From the NCBI GenBank assembly GCA_964564545.1, contig CAZMBP010000092.1, positions 1 through 64,000 of the forward strand: a stretch of 64,000 bases of DNA, in the 5' to 3' direction. This stretch comes from CAJQQY01 sp964564545. Lineage in GTDB: Bacteria; Bacteroidota; Bacteroidia; Chitinophagales; Saprospiraceae. Made by a program: the position numbers and the translations under genes. Of this stretch, positions 34,389 to 45,400 are shown piece by piece; position 1 is the stretch's first letter; each line of letters opens with the position of its first letter. The notes beneath the pieces were generated by a model. The model ran no database searches, had not been told where the DNA came from, and saw nothing but the letters and a program-made list of their open reading frames with translations.

Positions 34389-35690
34389 ATGGAAGAACAC
34401 GACAGAATAGAACTAAGAAGTGATGATGTTCAAGAAATCATCGGAACTCCACCACGATGGATCGTGCGCTGGGGGACACTTGTCGTGACATGTGCTGTTC
34501 TCGCCATGGTTGCCATGAGTTTTTGGGTTCAATATCCTGATAAAGTTAGAGGTCGGGTGACCATCACTTCAAAAGTTGCTGCCGTAAGAGTCAATGCGCA
34601 GAAGTCAGATTTGATTTCAAAAATACATGTCGAAGATGGAGATAAAGTGAATGAAGGTGATCTTTTAGTTGAAATGCAAAGTGCTGCAAACTTTGAAGAT
34701 GTGGAGGAATTGGAAGAATTTGCCAAGGATCTGAATGATGCTGATCAGTTTGAATTATTGGAATTCTTATCCTCTGATTTTAAGCAATTGGAAATAGGCA
34801 CCTTACAACCTTTGTATGCTGAAGTACAAACGAATTTTGAGAAATTTCAATTTTACGAACAAAACAAAGCTGCCGCTAAAGAAATTTCTCAAGTCAAAAA
34901 TCAGATTAGAACTATCAATTCTGGTATTCGAATTCAAAATCGAAAACTAAAAAATGCCAAAGCGACTGTAAAATTAGAAGAGGTAAAATATGAACGTCTT
35001 CGGAATTTAAGAAACAGTAATGACATCGCTCCTCAAAAAGTAGAGGATCAAGAAAAAATTTGGATTGCTGCCAAAACTAGAGTGAAGGAAATTGAAGATG
35101 AAATTAATTCTCGTTTACTCCAAATATCAGGACTCAATAAAAATATTGTTGATGTCGAAAGTAGTAGTAGCGAAACCAATAACCAAAATTACATTAATCT
35201 CAGAAGTAGTATCAACAATCTGATCGGAGCAATTGATCGATGGAATGAAGAAAATTTGCTCATTGCAGCGATGGATGGAAAAATTTCAATGGTTCAGAAC
35301 TGGAGTGAAAAACAATACATTGAACAAGGAAAAGAAATCATGGCAATCCTTCCTGAAAATATAGCGGATAATTATTTCACTCAACTTTTTATTCCTGTCC
35401 AAGGTTCGGGGAGAATAGAAGTTGGCCAGCGAGTTTTATTAAAACTAGATAATTTTCCTTATCGAGAATTTGGTCAGTTGGATGGTGTAGTCCTAGAACT
35501 TCCTGGCTTACCTAGGGAAGAAGGTTTACCAGTTAAAATTAAATTGACTAATGGTTTGATCACACGAAGTGGAAAAGTTTTAAAGTTAGAACAAGAGCTA
35601 CGAGGTGAAGGAGCTATCATTACCGAAAATAGAAGTGTCTTTGTTCGAATTTTTGAAAATGTAATTAGACCACTTTTACAAGAATCATAA
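34389..35690 (+). CDS. HlyD-family secretion adaptor
   Basis: The protein has 433 residues. A short cytoplasmic start and one membrane segment (about 27-48) precede a lipoyl-like half (VRVNAQKSDLISKIHVEDGDKVNEGDLL), a long coiled coil (about 100-290) and the second half (AAMDGKISMVQNWSEKQYIEQGK) with a barrel. It begins 15 bases after the ABC exporter stop, so they are one operon. It should bridge the exporter to the TolC-like channel. Confidence 0.93.
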   Translation: MEEHDRIELRSDDVQEIIGTPPRWIVRWGTLVVTCAVLAMVAMSFWVQYPDKVRGRVTITSKVAAVRVNAQKSDLISKIHVEDGDKVNEGDLLVEMQSAANFEDVEELEEFAKDLNDADQFELLEFLSSDFKQLEIGTLQPLYAEVQTNFEKFQFYEQNKAAAKEISQVKNQIRTINSGIRIQNRKLKNAKATVKLEEVKYERLRNLRNSNDIAPQKVEDQEKIWIAAKTRVKEIEDEINSRLLQISGLNKNIVDVESSSSETNNQNYINLRSSINNLIGAIDRWNEENLLIAAMDGKISMVQNWSEKQYIEQGKEIMAILPENIADNYFTQLFIPVQGSGRIEVGQRVLLKLDNFPYREFGQLDGVVLELPGLPREEGLPVKIKLTNGLITRSGKVLKLEQELRGEGAIITENRSVFVRIFENVIRPLLQES

Positions 35691-35736
35691 TCCTACCATT
35701 TCATAATTATTTCTTTTCTTTGAAGAAAAAAATAAT

Positions 35737-37398
35737 ATGAAAAATTCTTTATTCCTTTTTTTACTATTAATTTTTAGCGGAAGTATTTTTATGATTAGTT
35801 GTCAATCAGATTCAACTACTGCTTCTACTAATTCACCTGCCGATGCCATAGACACAACTGACATCGAATATTTTTTAGCAGAACTTTCTTCGGACAAATT
35901 CCTTGGTCGAAAACCTTGTTCTCCAGGAGAAGAAATTACCATCAACTTTATCAAAGATGAATTTCAAAAAATGGGATTAGAACCTGGAAATGGCGATAGC
36001 TATTTTCAAAAAGTTCCTTTAGTTGATATCACCGCAGCACCTTCAGAAGGTATGTTTATCACAGGCGGAAAGGAAGATTTAAAATTTGAATACAAAAAAG
36101 ATATGATGACTTTCACGCAACAAGTCAAGGAAAATATCGACATCAAAAATTCAGAATTAGTTTTTTGTGGTTTTGGAATCGTTGCACCTGAATATGGTTG
36201 GAACGATTACGATGGAATTGATATGACTGGAAAAACAGCTGTCATTTTTGTCAATGATCCTGGTTATTATTCAGAAGATTCTACTTTTTTCAAAGGGAAG
36301 ACAATGACTTATTATGGTCGATGGGATTATAAATTTGAGGAAGCAGCCAGACAAAATGCAGATGGAGTAATTTTAATTCATGAACAGGGTGCTGCTGGCT
36401 ACCCTTGGTTTGTAGTATCGAATTCTTGGTCAGGAGGACTATTGTCTTTGCAATCTCCTGATGATAATGCTTCACGATGTGCAGTAGAAAGTTGGATTAC
36501 TTTTGATGCAGCAAAACGACTTTTTCTCAACTCAAAAATTGATGCAAAAAACATGTTACAAAAGGCAAGTCAAAAAGATTTCAAACCAATGCCTTTAGGA
36601 ATGAACATGAGTACTTCGATAAAAAACACTTTCGTGAAAAATAATTCTAACAATGTAATTGCAAAAATCACGGGCTCAGAAACACCTGATGAATATATCA
36701 TTTACACCGCTCATTGGGATCACCTTGGAGTTGGTCAAGTTGTAAATGGAGATTCGATTTACAATGGAGCTTTGGATAATGCAAGTGGTTCTGCAAGCAT
36801 GTTATCGATTGCGAAGGCATATTCAGAAATGAAAGAAAAACCAAAACGTACTGTTATTTTCCTTTCTGTAACTGCTGAAGAACAAGGACTTTTAGGTTCC
36901 CTTTGGTACTCTCAAAATCCAATTTATCCAATCAAAAATACTGTCGCCAATATCAATATGGATGGGGCTGCTATCATTGGTAGGATGAAAGATTTAACCA
37001 TCACAGGTTATGGACATTCTGAGATGGATGATATTGCAACAGAGGAAGCGAAGAAACAAGACCGATATATTTTACCTGATCAAGAACCTGAAAAAGGATA
37101 CTTTTTCCGTTCGGATCATTTTTGTTTTGCCAAAGTTGGAGTGCCTGCTCTTTATGCAAAAGGTAGTTACGATCATCGTGAAAAAGGAAAAGAATACGCT
37201 ATGTCAAAACGAACTGAATTTACCACTACCAACTATCATCAACCTTCTGATCAATATACTGGCGATTGGGATTTAAAAGGAGCGGTGGAAGATGCACAGT
37301 TATTTTTTAATGTAGGACTTCGATTAGCGAATGAAAAACTGTATCCACAATGGAAAGAAGGGTCTGAGTTTAAAAGTGCGCGAGAATTGAAGGATTAG
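35737..37398 (+). CDS. M28-family zinc aminopeptidase-like lipoprotein
   Basis: The protein has 553 residues. The lipobox is FMISC. A PA domain insert lies at about 140-260. The M28 zinc site is complete: HWDHLGV, YNGALDNASG, VTAEEQGLLGS, NINMDG and the late FFRSDHFCF. It is expected to remove N-terminal residues from peptides in the periplasm. It lies 47 bp after the HlyD gene, but the strong terminator downstream and its own gap leave open whether it shares their transcript. Confidence 0.93.
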   Translation: MKNSLFLFLLLIFSGSIFMISCQSDSTTASTNSPADAIDTTDIEYFLAELSSDKFLGRKPCSPGEEITINFIKDEFQKMGLEPGNGDSYFQKVPLVDITAAPSEGMFITGGKEDLKFEYKKDMMTFTQQVKENIDIKNSELVFCGFGIVAPEYGWNDYDGIDMTGKTAVIFVNDPGYYSEDSTFFKGKTMTYYGRWDYKFEEAARQNADGVILIHEQGAAGYPWFVVSNSWSGGLLSLQSPDDNASRCAVESWITFDAAKRLFLNSKIDAKNMLQKASQKDFKPMPLGMNMSTSIKNTFVKNNSNNVIAKITGSETPDEYIIYTAHWDHLGVGQVVNGDSIYNGALDNASGSASMLSIAKAYSEMKEKPKRTVIFLSVTAEEQGLLGSLWYSQNPIYPIKNTVANINMDGAAIIGRMKDLTITGYGHSEMDDIATEEAKKQDRYILPDQEPEKGYFFRSDHFCFAKVGVPALYAKGSYDHREKGKEYAMSKRTEFTTTNYHQPSDQYTGDWDLKGAVEDAQLFFNVGLRLANEKLYPQWKEGSEFKSARELKD

Positions 37399-37403
37399 CT
37401 TCT

Positions 37404-37461
37404 GTACTCCGAAGCTCCTGCTTCGGACAATTACATTTACGATGCAAGAACTTCGGAATAC
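37404..37461. repeat. Left REP palindromes of the RAYT unit
   Basis: TCCGAAGCTCCTGCTTCGGA at 37408-37427 folds as a hairpin. The outer GTACTCCGAAG pairs with CTTCGGAATAC to give a second level of pairing. It matches the REP after the transposase gene. Confidence 0.85.
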
Positions 37462-37464
37462 GAA

Positions 37465-37500
37465 AAAAAGATATAAAACCTAGTGGTTTTATATCTTTTT
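37465..37500. terminator. Terminator hairpin after the M28 gene
   Basis: AAAAAGATATAAAACC pairs exactly with GGTTTTATATCTTTTT around TAGT. It sits between the left REP and the transposase gene. Confidence 0.75.
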
Positions 37501-37539
37501 CCATCTTTATCAAACATACTATCATAAGACTCAAAACCA

Positions 37540-38235
37540 ATGAAAAACAAAAGATTCTATCGAAGAAAACTTCCTCATCTACAACCTGCTGAAGGTACTT
37601 TTTTTATTACTTATAGATTATTTGGTTCTATTCCAAAATCAGTTATTCAATCCATCCAAGATTCTTTTGAGTTAGAAATAAGTAATCTCAAAGAAGAACT
37701 TTTCCAGAAAAACAATTCTAAATCCAATTCAAAGAAATTAGAAAAACAGTTGCTTTTTATCTTTAAAAAGAAAAAATATGACTTAAGAAAGATGTCTTTT
37801 AAAAAATATGATGACTATTTAGACAACAATCTTAATGAACCTTATTGGTTAGGTAACGAAACTATTGCTCAACTCAATTTGGATGCATTAAATTTCTACA
37901 ATAACCAAAAATATAAACTTTGGGCAGCTACTATTATGTCCAACCATATTCATGTCTTATTTACATTACTTCCTCAAGCACCACCTTTATGGAAAGTCAT
38001 GAAAGATCTTAAAAGCTATACTGGTAAAAAAGGAAACATAATTCTAGATAGAACCGGAAAAGGAAAGTTTTGGGAAGAGGAGAGTTATGATCATTTAGTT
38101 AGAAAAGGAGAATTTGATCGGATACTTTTTTATATTTTAAATAATCCAGTAAAAGCAAAATTAGTTAAAGTCTGGCAGGAATGGCCATGGAATTATTGTC
38201 ATCCCGATTTGTTACAACAGTACCGTACTCCGTAA
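37540..38235 (+). CDS. REP-associated tyrosine transposase (RAYT)
   Basis: The protein has 231 residues. The HUH motif is MSNHIHVLF (His136, His138). The likely catalytic tyrosine is Tyr183 in ESYDHLVR, as in Y1 transposases of the TnpA_REP group. The end has WPWNYCHP. An unusual insert rich in lysine, about residues 45-95, precedes the core. Palindromes flank the gene, and its last codons and stop (YRTP then TAA) lie inside the right REP. It can be expected to nick and rejoin single strands at REP hairpins. The gene looks intact. Confidence 0.93.
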   Translation: MKNKRFYRRKLPHLQPAEGTFFITYRLFGSIPKSVIQSIQDSFELEISNLKEELFQKNNSKSNSKKLEKQLLFIFKKKKYDLRKMSFKKYDDYLDNNLNEPYWLGNETIAQLNLDALNFYNNQKYKLWAATIMSNHIHVLFTLLPQAPPLWKVMKDLKSYTGKKGNIILDRTGKGKFWEEESYDHLVRKGEFDRILFYILNNPVKAKLVKVWQEWPWNYCHPDLLQQYRTP

Positions 38236-38300
38236 CTCCTGCTTAAGAGCATTACAGTTTTTTAGAATTATAACTCCGAAGCAGGAGCTTCGGAGTACGG
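38223..38300. repeat. Right REP palindromes of the RAYT unit
   Basis: CCGTACTCCGTAACTCCTGC at the left end pairs with the reverse complement ending GGAGTACGG. A tight inner hairpin ACTCCGAAG/CTTCGGAGT lies at 38273-38296. It ends two bases before the convergent desaturase stop. Confidence 0.85.
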
Positions 38301-38302
38301 AA

Positions 38303-39406
38303 TCACGCTCCAGGTTGCACCTGCATTTTCCCTTGCCCCAACATCTTCAAAATTTTCATATGCGAGATCACCGCTTCGTGCACTTTACCGAATTCATGAT
38401 AAGGTAAGTTAAATTCCTTCGCAGCATTTTTAACAATTTCAGAAATCTTCTCATAATGAATATGGGAAATGGTTGGAAACAAATGATGTTCTATTTGGAA
38501 GTTTAATCCTCCAGTTAAAAACGTTACTAATTTATTTTTTGTAGCAAAATTTGCTGTCGATCTCAATTGATGGATTGCCCAAGTGTTATTCATTTTTCCA
38601 TCATGAGGAATATCTGTGTGCTCTGGTCCCTCAACTAAATGCGCTAATTGAAAAACAAATGTAATCAGCAAACCTGATACTGCATGCAATATCACAAATC
38701 CTAAAATTACTACCCACCAAGTCACACCTAACATGATCGGCAACACTAACATGTAGAAATAATAAAATAACTTTGAAGCAATCATAATGATAGTTTCGCG
38801 AGTTGGATTAAAACCGCATCGCTCAGTCATTCCAGATTTATTGTAATTAATCAATTGATTAAAGTCTTTTTTTATCACCCAACTCAATGTGGCTAAAGAA
38901 TACAACAATGGCGCATACCAATGTTGAAATTTATGATACCACTTCAACTTCCCTTCTGGCGACAACCTCAAAAAAGGTTTGTCATCAATATCTTCATCTA
39001 GCTCATAAATATTCGTATAGGAGTGATGTAATACATTGTGTTGAATTTTCCAGGTAAATGAACTTGCACCAATTATATTCATGCTATATTCCATCAAAGT
39101 GTTTATCCATTTAACTCTAGAATAAGAACCATGATTCGCATCATGCATCACACAAAGTCCTATTCCTGAATTTCCTAATCCCATCAATAAATAACAAACC
39201 AAGGCTCCCCAAATAGGCAACACTTGAGCTAAAATTAATGCAAAAGGAATAAAATAAAATGAAAAAACAACGAACGTTTTTAGATACAATAAACCATTTC
39301 CGGTTTTCTTGATTTTGTTTTTCTCAAAATATTCATTGACTCGTTTTCTTATGGTTGGAAAAAAATTATGGGGATCTTTTCTCGCGAATTTAACTGTAGG
39401 AATCAT
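38303..39406 (-). CDS. Membrane fatty acid desaturase
   Basis: The protein has 367 residues from ATG 39406 (MIPTVKFARK); the frame extends 24 codons upstream without family support. Histidine boxes HDANHG, HNVLHH and QIEHH are complete, so it is an active-looking acyl-lipid or acyl-CoA desaturase of the front-end type with a di-iron site. About four to six membrane segments surround the boxes. It would adjust membrane fluidity. Its stop codon touches the REP at 38300. Confidence 0.92.
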   Translation of the reverse strand: MIPTVKFARKDPHNFFPTIRKRVNEYFEKNKIKKTGNGLLYLKTFVVFSFYFIPFALILAQVLPIWGALVCYLLMGLGNSGIGLCVMHDANHGSYSRVKWINTLMEYSMNIIGASSFTWKIQHNVLHHSYTNIYELDEDIDDKPFLRLSPEGKLKWYHKFQHWYAPLLYSLATLSWVIKKDFNQLINYNKSGMTERCGFNPTRETIIMIASKLFYYFYMLVLPIMLGVTWWVVILGFVILHAVSGLLITFVFQLAHLVEGPEHTDIPHDGKMNNTWAIHQLRSTANFATKNKLVTFLTGGLNFQIEHHLFPTISHIHYEKISEIVKNAAKEFNLPYHEFGKVHEAVISHMKILKMLGQGKMQVQPGA

Positions 39407-39841
39407 TAGTTGATTATTGTGAAATTTGTAAAATATAGTGGGTGCCCCGTTTGTTTGTTTAACTTTCTTAGTATGCAATAAACGATTTTAAATTGGTTAA
39501 ATTTCATTTATCACAGGTGATATAAATCATGAAAAAATATTTCCCTCGACGATTCATTCTATTTTCATGACGTTTTTTTATAGAAAACACCCCTAATTGA
39601 ATCCTTAATTTAACTAAATCAAGGTTAACAAAGAAAAGGAAAAACCACCAGTATTTATTAGTTTATAAGTAAAATATAGGTCATAATCTATATTCCCTTT
39701 TAGCATTATTTCTAAAAATAAGTTATCCAAAAACACCACTATTGAACTTTTCAGCAGCTTCTTTTGTATTTTTCCTTGTAAAATTTAACATCAAGAAATT
39801 ACTTTTTAACCCATTTCTTGATCAAACTAAAATTAACCATT
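39407..39841. other. Intergenic region between desaturase and rtcB
   Basis: AT-rich, divergent promoter region of about 435 bp. I see no gene, hairpin of note or repeat. Confidence 0.4.
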
Positions 39842-41245
39842 TTGGCGAAGCTAAAAATTAAAGGTAAGGATATTAGAAAAATTGGTTTTCCTGAAAATAA
39901 AATTATCGGGATGGCTATTGACGCGATTCATCGACATTTCAAACATGAGAAAAAGGAAAATGTTTTGGCTCTTTTTGGAAAACTAAAAGTAAGGCCAGAA
40001 GATTTTTTAGAGCATGAAGCACTTGGAAATATCGCTAAATTGTTGATGCCTGTCGAAGAGAAAAAAACGTTTGAGATTGCCATTGCTGACGAACCAATAG
40101 ACTTTAATATTTTCGGAAGAGAACATATTGATGATTCTGCTATCCTTCAAATGAAAAATGCAATGAGACTTCCTGTCACCGAAGCAGGAGCGTTGATGCC
40201 TGATGCCCATCATGGTTATGGCTTGCCTATTGGTGGAGTCTTGGCGACCCGTGATGCTATAATTCCTTATGCCGTTGGAGTTGACATTGGTTGTCGAATG
40301 GCGTTGTCAATTTATGATATCCCAGAATCTTATTTGAAGCAACATAGTTACAAATTAAAAACAGTCCTGACTGATTGGACTTGTTTCGGAACAGGAAAGG
40401 ATTTGGGAATTACGCAAGATCATGATGTTTTAGATCGAAAAGAATTTGATGAAATTCCTTTTTTAAAAAACTTACAACGAAAGGCGCAAAAGCAATTAGG
40501 TTCTTCTGGTTCAGGAAATCATTTTGTGAACTTTGGAATGGTGGAAATGAAACTTGACAATAAATTAAACATCCCCGAAGGGAAATATTTAGCGATTTTA
40601 TCTCACTCTGGGTCTAGAGGTTTAGGTGCAACAATTGCCAATCACTATACCAAATTAGCAAGAGAAAAATGTCCACTTCCTCAAGAGGTAAAACACTTGG
40701 CTTGGCTAGACATGAACAAAGAAGAAGGTCAAGAATATTGGTTGGCAATGAATTTGGCAGGTGACTATGCTTCAGCTTGTCATGATCGAATTCATATCAA
40801 TTTGGCAAAAGCCTTAGGAATAAAACCTATTGCAAAAGTTGAAAACCATCACAACTTTGCTTGGAAAGAAATTCACAATGGCGAGGAATTAATGGTGCAT
40901 AGAAAAGGAGCAACTCCTGCGGGAAAAAATGTTCTTGGAATTATTCCAGGTTCAATGACTGCTCCTGGTTTTATCGTAAGTGGAAAAGGAGAACCTGCTT
41001 CTTTGAATTCTGCTTCGCATGGCGCTGGTCGTCAATTGTCAAGGACAAAAGCGAAACAAAGCATCACTAATTCTGCTTTGAAAAAAATACTAAAATCCGA
41101 AGGTATCGAATTGATTGGAGGAGGTCTTGATGAAGCTCCAATTGCATACAAAGACATTCACCAAGTAATGAAAAGTCAAAAACAATTGGTTAACGTCGAA
41201 GGTACTTTTTTCCCAAAAATAGTTCGTATGGATCGAGCGAAGTAA
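39842..41245 (+). CDS. rtcB: RtcB RNA ligase
   Basis: The protein has 467 residues from a TTG at 39842 giving MAKLKIKGKDIRKIGFP, which fits homologues better than the TTG at 39818; no ATG is available early. The GTP/manganese-site motifs are VGVDIGCRMA with the Cys, GSSGSGNHFVNFG, LSHSGSRGLG, and the late MTAPGFIVSGKGEPASLNSASHGAGR carrying the guanylylated His. It joins RNA 2',3'-cyclic phosphate and 5'-OH ends. It stands alone, without RtcA, RtcR or archease. Confidence 0.9.
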   Translation: MAKLKIKGKDIRKIGFPENKIIGMAIDAIHRHFKHEKKENVLALFGKLKVRPEDFLEHEALGNIAKLLMPVEEKKTFEIAIADEPIDFNIFGREHIDDSAILQMKNAMRLPVTEAGALMPDAHHGYGLPIGGVLATRDAIIPYAVGVDIGCRMALSIYDIPESYLKQHSYKLKTVLTDWTCFGTGKDLGITQDHDVLDRKEFDEIPFLKNLQRKAQKQLGSSGSGNHFVNFGMVEMKLDNKLNIPEGKYLAILSHSGSRGLGATIANHYTKLAREKCPLPQEVKHLAWLDMNKEEGQEYWLAMNLAGDYASACHDRIHINLAKALGIKPIAKVENHHNFAWKEIHNGEELMVHRKGATPAGKNVLGIIPGSMTAPGFIVSGKGEPASLNSASHGAGRQLSRTKAKQSITNSALKKILKSEGIELIGGGLDEAPIAYKDIHQVMKSQKQLVNVEGTFFPKIVRMDRAK

Positions 41246-41460
41246 GTTCATCCTTTCAAAAAACATCTTAAATACTTGACTAAAATATCTATTGAAAATT
41301 CTCAATCAAATACTTTTTTAAATTAAACTCAATTGTTTAGTTCACCTTCTTATGCTTTTCCAATTATTTATATATAAAATAGTCTAATCTATTTTTTTCG
41401 TTCTAAATTTATCTTCCTCTTTTCTTTTTTGTATTTTTCTGTAAATAGATTGAGACCATC

Positions 41461-42189
41461 ATGAGAAAAATTATCATTATTTGCTTAAGCATCCTCTTTC
41501 CCCTTCTTCTTCTTTCCCAAAACCACAACGAGATCAAAATTAAGACTGCGATTAAGATTTTGAAAATCCACGAATCGAGTTTGGGAAAGCTATCCCCTTT
41601 TGAAGAAGGAGGGATGGAAAAAATTGATCGATTGAATCGAAAGGTTGGCGAAAAATTATTAGAAATTTTGAAGATGCCAGAGATTGTTGATTTTCCAAAA
41701 GACAGCATTCCATTTTTTACTGGTCAATCGGACGATCGCAATTTTGTTGTTTTTTCATGGGTAGAAAATTTAGGGGGATCATTTAAAATGGCGATTAATT
41801 ATTTTTATTGGAAAAACGCGAAGGGGCAACCAATGGTTAAAGAAATGGATATGGAAAAAGAAGTAGCGAGTTATGGAAATGTGATTGAGTTAAACAACAA
41901 TGATGGGGAAAAATTATATTTTTTACTTGGTGGAGGTATTTCATGTAACACCTGTCGTTTTGAAAAAGCATTGTTATTAAAAGGTGGAGAAACAGATTTG
42001 AAGGAAATTTTTTCTTTTCAAATTGATTACCGGTTTAATCAAGACATTCCTGGATTTAGTTTTGACCATGAAAATCAAATTTTGAATTATGAATTCATCG
42101 AAGAAGAATGTGAAGATGAGGAAGGGGAAAATTGTTGGGTTCGTGGGAAATTTAAATTTAATGGAAATACATTTGAAGAAATTGAATAG
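41461..42189 (+). CDS. Secreted hypothetical protein
   Basis: The protein has 242 residues. A signal peptide is followed by QNHNEIKIKTAIKILK. The rest is a mixed alpha/beta protein with GGGISCNTCRFEKALLL, two Cys that may form a disulfide, and an acidic EEECEDEEGENCW segment near the end. I recognise no family. It is monocistronic and followed by a perfect 12-bp palindrome. Confidence 0.7.
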   Translation: MRKIIIICLSILFPLLLLSQNHNEIKIKTAIKILKIHESSLGKLSPFEEGGMEKIDRLNRKVGEKLLEILKMPEIVDFPKDSIPFFTGQSDDRNFVVFSWVENLGGSFKMAINYFYWKNAKGQPMVKEMDMEKEVASYGNVIELNNNDGEKLYFLLGGGISCNTCRFEKALLLKGGETDLKEIFSFQIDYRFNQDIPGFSFDHENQILNYEFIEEECEDEEGENCWVRGKFKFNGNTFEEIE

Positions 42190-42236
42190 TTTTATTAAAA
42201 ATCAAAATAGATCAAATTCTATGATCTTTAATCCTT

Positions 42237-42263
42237 GAGAAGCATTCTCACAGAATGCTTCTC
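42237..42263. repeat. Perfect 12-bp palindrome
   Basis: GAGAAGCATTCT pairs exactly with AGAATGCTTCTC across three bases. It follows the hypothetical gene by 47 bp but lacks a T-run, so it resembles a small REP more than a terminator. Confidence 0.6.
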
Positions 42264-42323
42264 AAAAAGAAAAATTCACAGAATCCTACAGGTTTTATTT
42301 TCTCTTCCTACTTTGAAAAAGAA

Positions 42324-42355
42324 AAGGGTAACATTCCTTTCAAAATGCTACCCTT
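42324..42355 (-). terminator. Terminator of the giant PKD gene
   Basis: AAGGGTA and TACCCTT pair around an imperfect ACATT/AATGC inner stem. T-rich sequence follows on the minus strand. It lies 68 bases past the stop. Confidence 0.65.
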
Positions 42356-42422
42356 CTTTCTAGTTCCAATTATTCAATGCTTATTTATTACTATTTTATT
42401 TTTTAGAATTTAGAAAGTCGTC

Positions 42423-45400
42423 CTACTTGACTATAGTCACATCTCCTTTCTTAAACAAATCTAAAGTTCTTCCACAACTATTGACTTTTATTCTGATATA
42501 ATAAACATAAACTCCTGGGTTGAAAATTTTAGCATTCAATGTTCCATCCCAACCTTCTGAGGTATCATGAGTATCATATAAATGATTCCCCCATCGATCA
42601 AATACGTAAAAATCAAATGATTCGATTCTTACATTTGGCGAAGGATAAACTTTAAATTTATCATTATATCCATCTCCATTTGGCGAGAACGCATTTGGAA
42701 TATATAAGTATGAACTAATGTCATCATCTGCATAAGATATCTGAACTTCTTTCACAACGGTTTCACATTCGTTACTGACAGCAACTACGAAAGTTCCTTC
42801 TTCATTAACAGTTAATTGTGGTTCAGTACTTCCATCCTCCCAAAGGTAAGTTAGGTTAGAAGCATCTCCTGCTATGACTTGAGGCGCTAAAACTATATCG
42901 CTTCCATCACATGGTAAAAGTAACTCTGGCAAGTTAATTTGTAACTGAGGATCACCTTGTAAAGCAAGTGGTTGCTCTTGCACACATCCATTCCCATCTT
43001 GTACATAAACCATATAATTCATTGCAAAAAGGTTTTCGAATAGTGGTGTCGCTTGAAAATTATTTCCATCTAGAGAATACGTAAATGGTCCAATTCCAGT
43101 TGGATTCTCAACTGTAATGCTTCCTTCACTTCCATTCCAACATGGTTCTTCAGACTGCAAATCAAATTGAATTTCAGGGTAACCATCTACAATTAAGGTT
43201 ACAACGGAATCACAACCATTTTGACCAACATAAGTAAAATCAAGTTGAGTTCCTGGCCCATATTCTACACTTTCATATTCAACCGTTTCGTCAGGACAAA
43301 TATCAAAATTCAGTATTGTTGAGTTTGTTGGGAATGGAATGACTTCAACTGAATCAATATAATTACAGCCTTCAGGTGTCGTCATTGGTATTTCAGTAAG
43401 TCCAATGGGATAAGTAACTCCATTGTAAATCACATCATTTCCATCACAGGAAGAGAGATCTACATAAGAACTATTATCAGGTAATTCAGTAATCGTAACT
43501 GTTATAATCGAATCACAACCTAACACATCTACATACTCAAAATTAGTTGGTACTCCTGCCAGAACTGGAACATTATCAAAAAGATAAACTTCTCCAAAAC
43601 AAACATCATCTGCAAAGTCTGTTATAGATGTGATACAATTAATTTGCAACAACCAATCGACCACTTCCATATCATCACAACCAAATAAAGTCGTATCAAT
43701 ATCATTCCAAACGGCAATTACATTAGCTGCTAAACCAGACAAATCTAAATCCAAATTATAACCTACAGAAGGAATGTTGCTAAAAGTATAACTTCCATTT
43801 GTTCCAGAAGTAACCGTATCTATTGCAACTCCATTATTATTTAAAATAATATCTATTCCACTCACCAAAGTATCTGGTCCATCGATAATTCCATTTCCAT
43901 TGACATCCATATAAACGTTTCCTTCGAAAGTTCCGAAACCATCATAAAGATCCAAACTCAAAATATCAGAAGTCGTCTCGCAACCAAAAGCATCAGTCAT
44001 CACAACATGGTAATCTCCACTTTCGAGTGCAACGTAATCTCCAATTGTTCCAGCTGGCCCTGGAATTAATGCTCCATCTAAATACCATTGGTAACTCACC
44101 ACATTATTTATGGTTGGCAAACAAATAGTATCTGGTTTACATCGAGTATGACATCCATCTGGGATTTTTTTCAAATCAGGTCCTTGGTTAATTTCTATTT
44201 TATTACTCTCGGCCGAGCAACCGAACATCGTGATTCCTCTCACGAAATATTCACCAGCAGCACTTGCTTGAATACTTGTTCCCAACTCTCCTGTATTCCA
44301 AACATAAGTCAAGTCAGCGGAAGGATTATCAACTGTAAATGTGGTCAAGGTATTTTCACAAACTGGCCCAACAGGATTTGACGAAATTTGAATATCAGTT
44401 GGCGTAGGATGAACTACAATATCAAATGGGCCAACGGTATTCGAACAGCCTGTTGATGTATCCAAAATATCAAGTGTTAGTGAATACGTTCCTGCCGCCA
44501 ATTGATTCCCTCTATCTTCTGAATATTCTATTTCAGAACCAATCATGCCATCAGACCAAGTGAAAATATAATCAGTAGTTTTATTCGTCACTTGCAAGAA
44601 AATATCTTCCCCTTCACAAGTAGAATAATTATCGTAAAACACATTGACAGGTTGCCCAAACTCATCATACTCTACAGCTTGAATCGCAGCTGTCGGCAAT
44701 GGAATGACATCCAATACTGCCGTTGGTGGAATATACTGACAACCAATACTATTGGTAATGGTAACGGTGTATGCACCTGCTTCTCCTGTCATTATACTTT
44801 CTCCAAAAGTTCCATCTGACCATTCCCATGAGACACCTCCTGATGGAGCAGTTAATGTAGTTACATCACCTTCACAAATTGGGGAAGGAGTACTAAAACT
44901 TATTTGACCAACTAATGTATTAGGCGCAACTGTAACTACTTTCGTTACACTTCCTGTACATCCCCAAACATCAGTTACGGTACAAGTCACATTATAATTC
45001 CCAGCATTTTCATAAGAGTGGAAAGGATTAGCAATTTCAGAAGTATTGGCATCTCCACTTGCTGTATCTCCAAAGTTCCAATCATAAAACAAAACATCTG
45101 CAGAAGGAATTGCCGTAAAACTCAAAGCAGTTCCTTCACAATTTAAAACTGGTTCATCAAAATCAATCGTTGGTGGCGCTTCGATAGTAACTGTTTTTAC
45201 TCTAGTAGCCGTGCAACCAGTTCCATGTCCTACCGTCAACGTCACATCATATGTTCCTGGTGCAGAATAAGAATGAGATGGATTTTGATTTGTAGAAGTA
45301 TTGTTAGAACCACTTGTTGGATCTCCAAAATCCCAAGTCCAACTAGTCACCACTTCACCAGGAAGGAATCCAGTCAAGTCTTCAAATACCAAAGCTTCAT

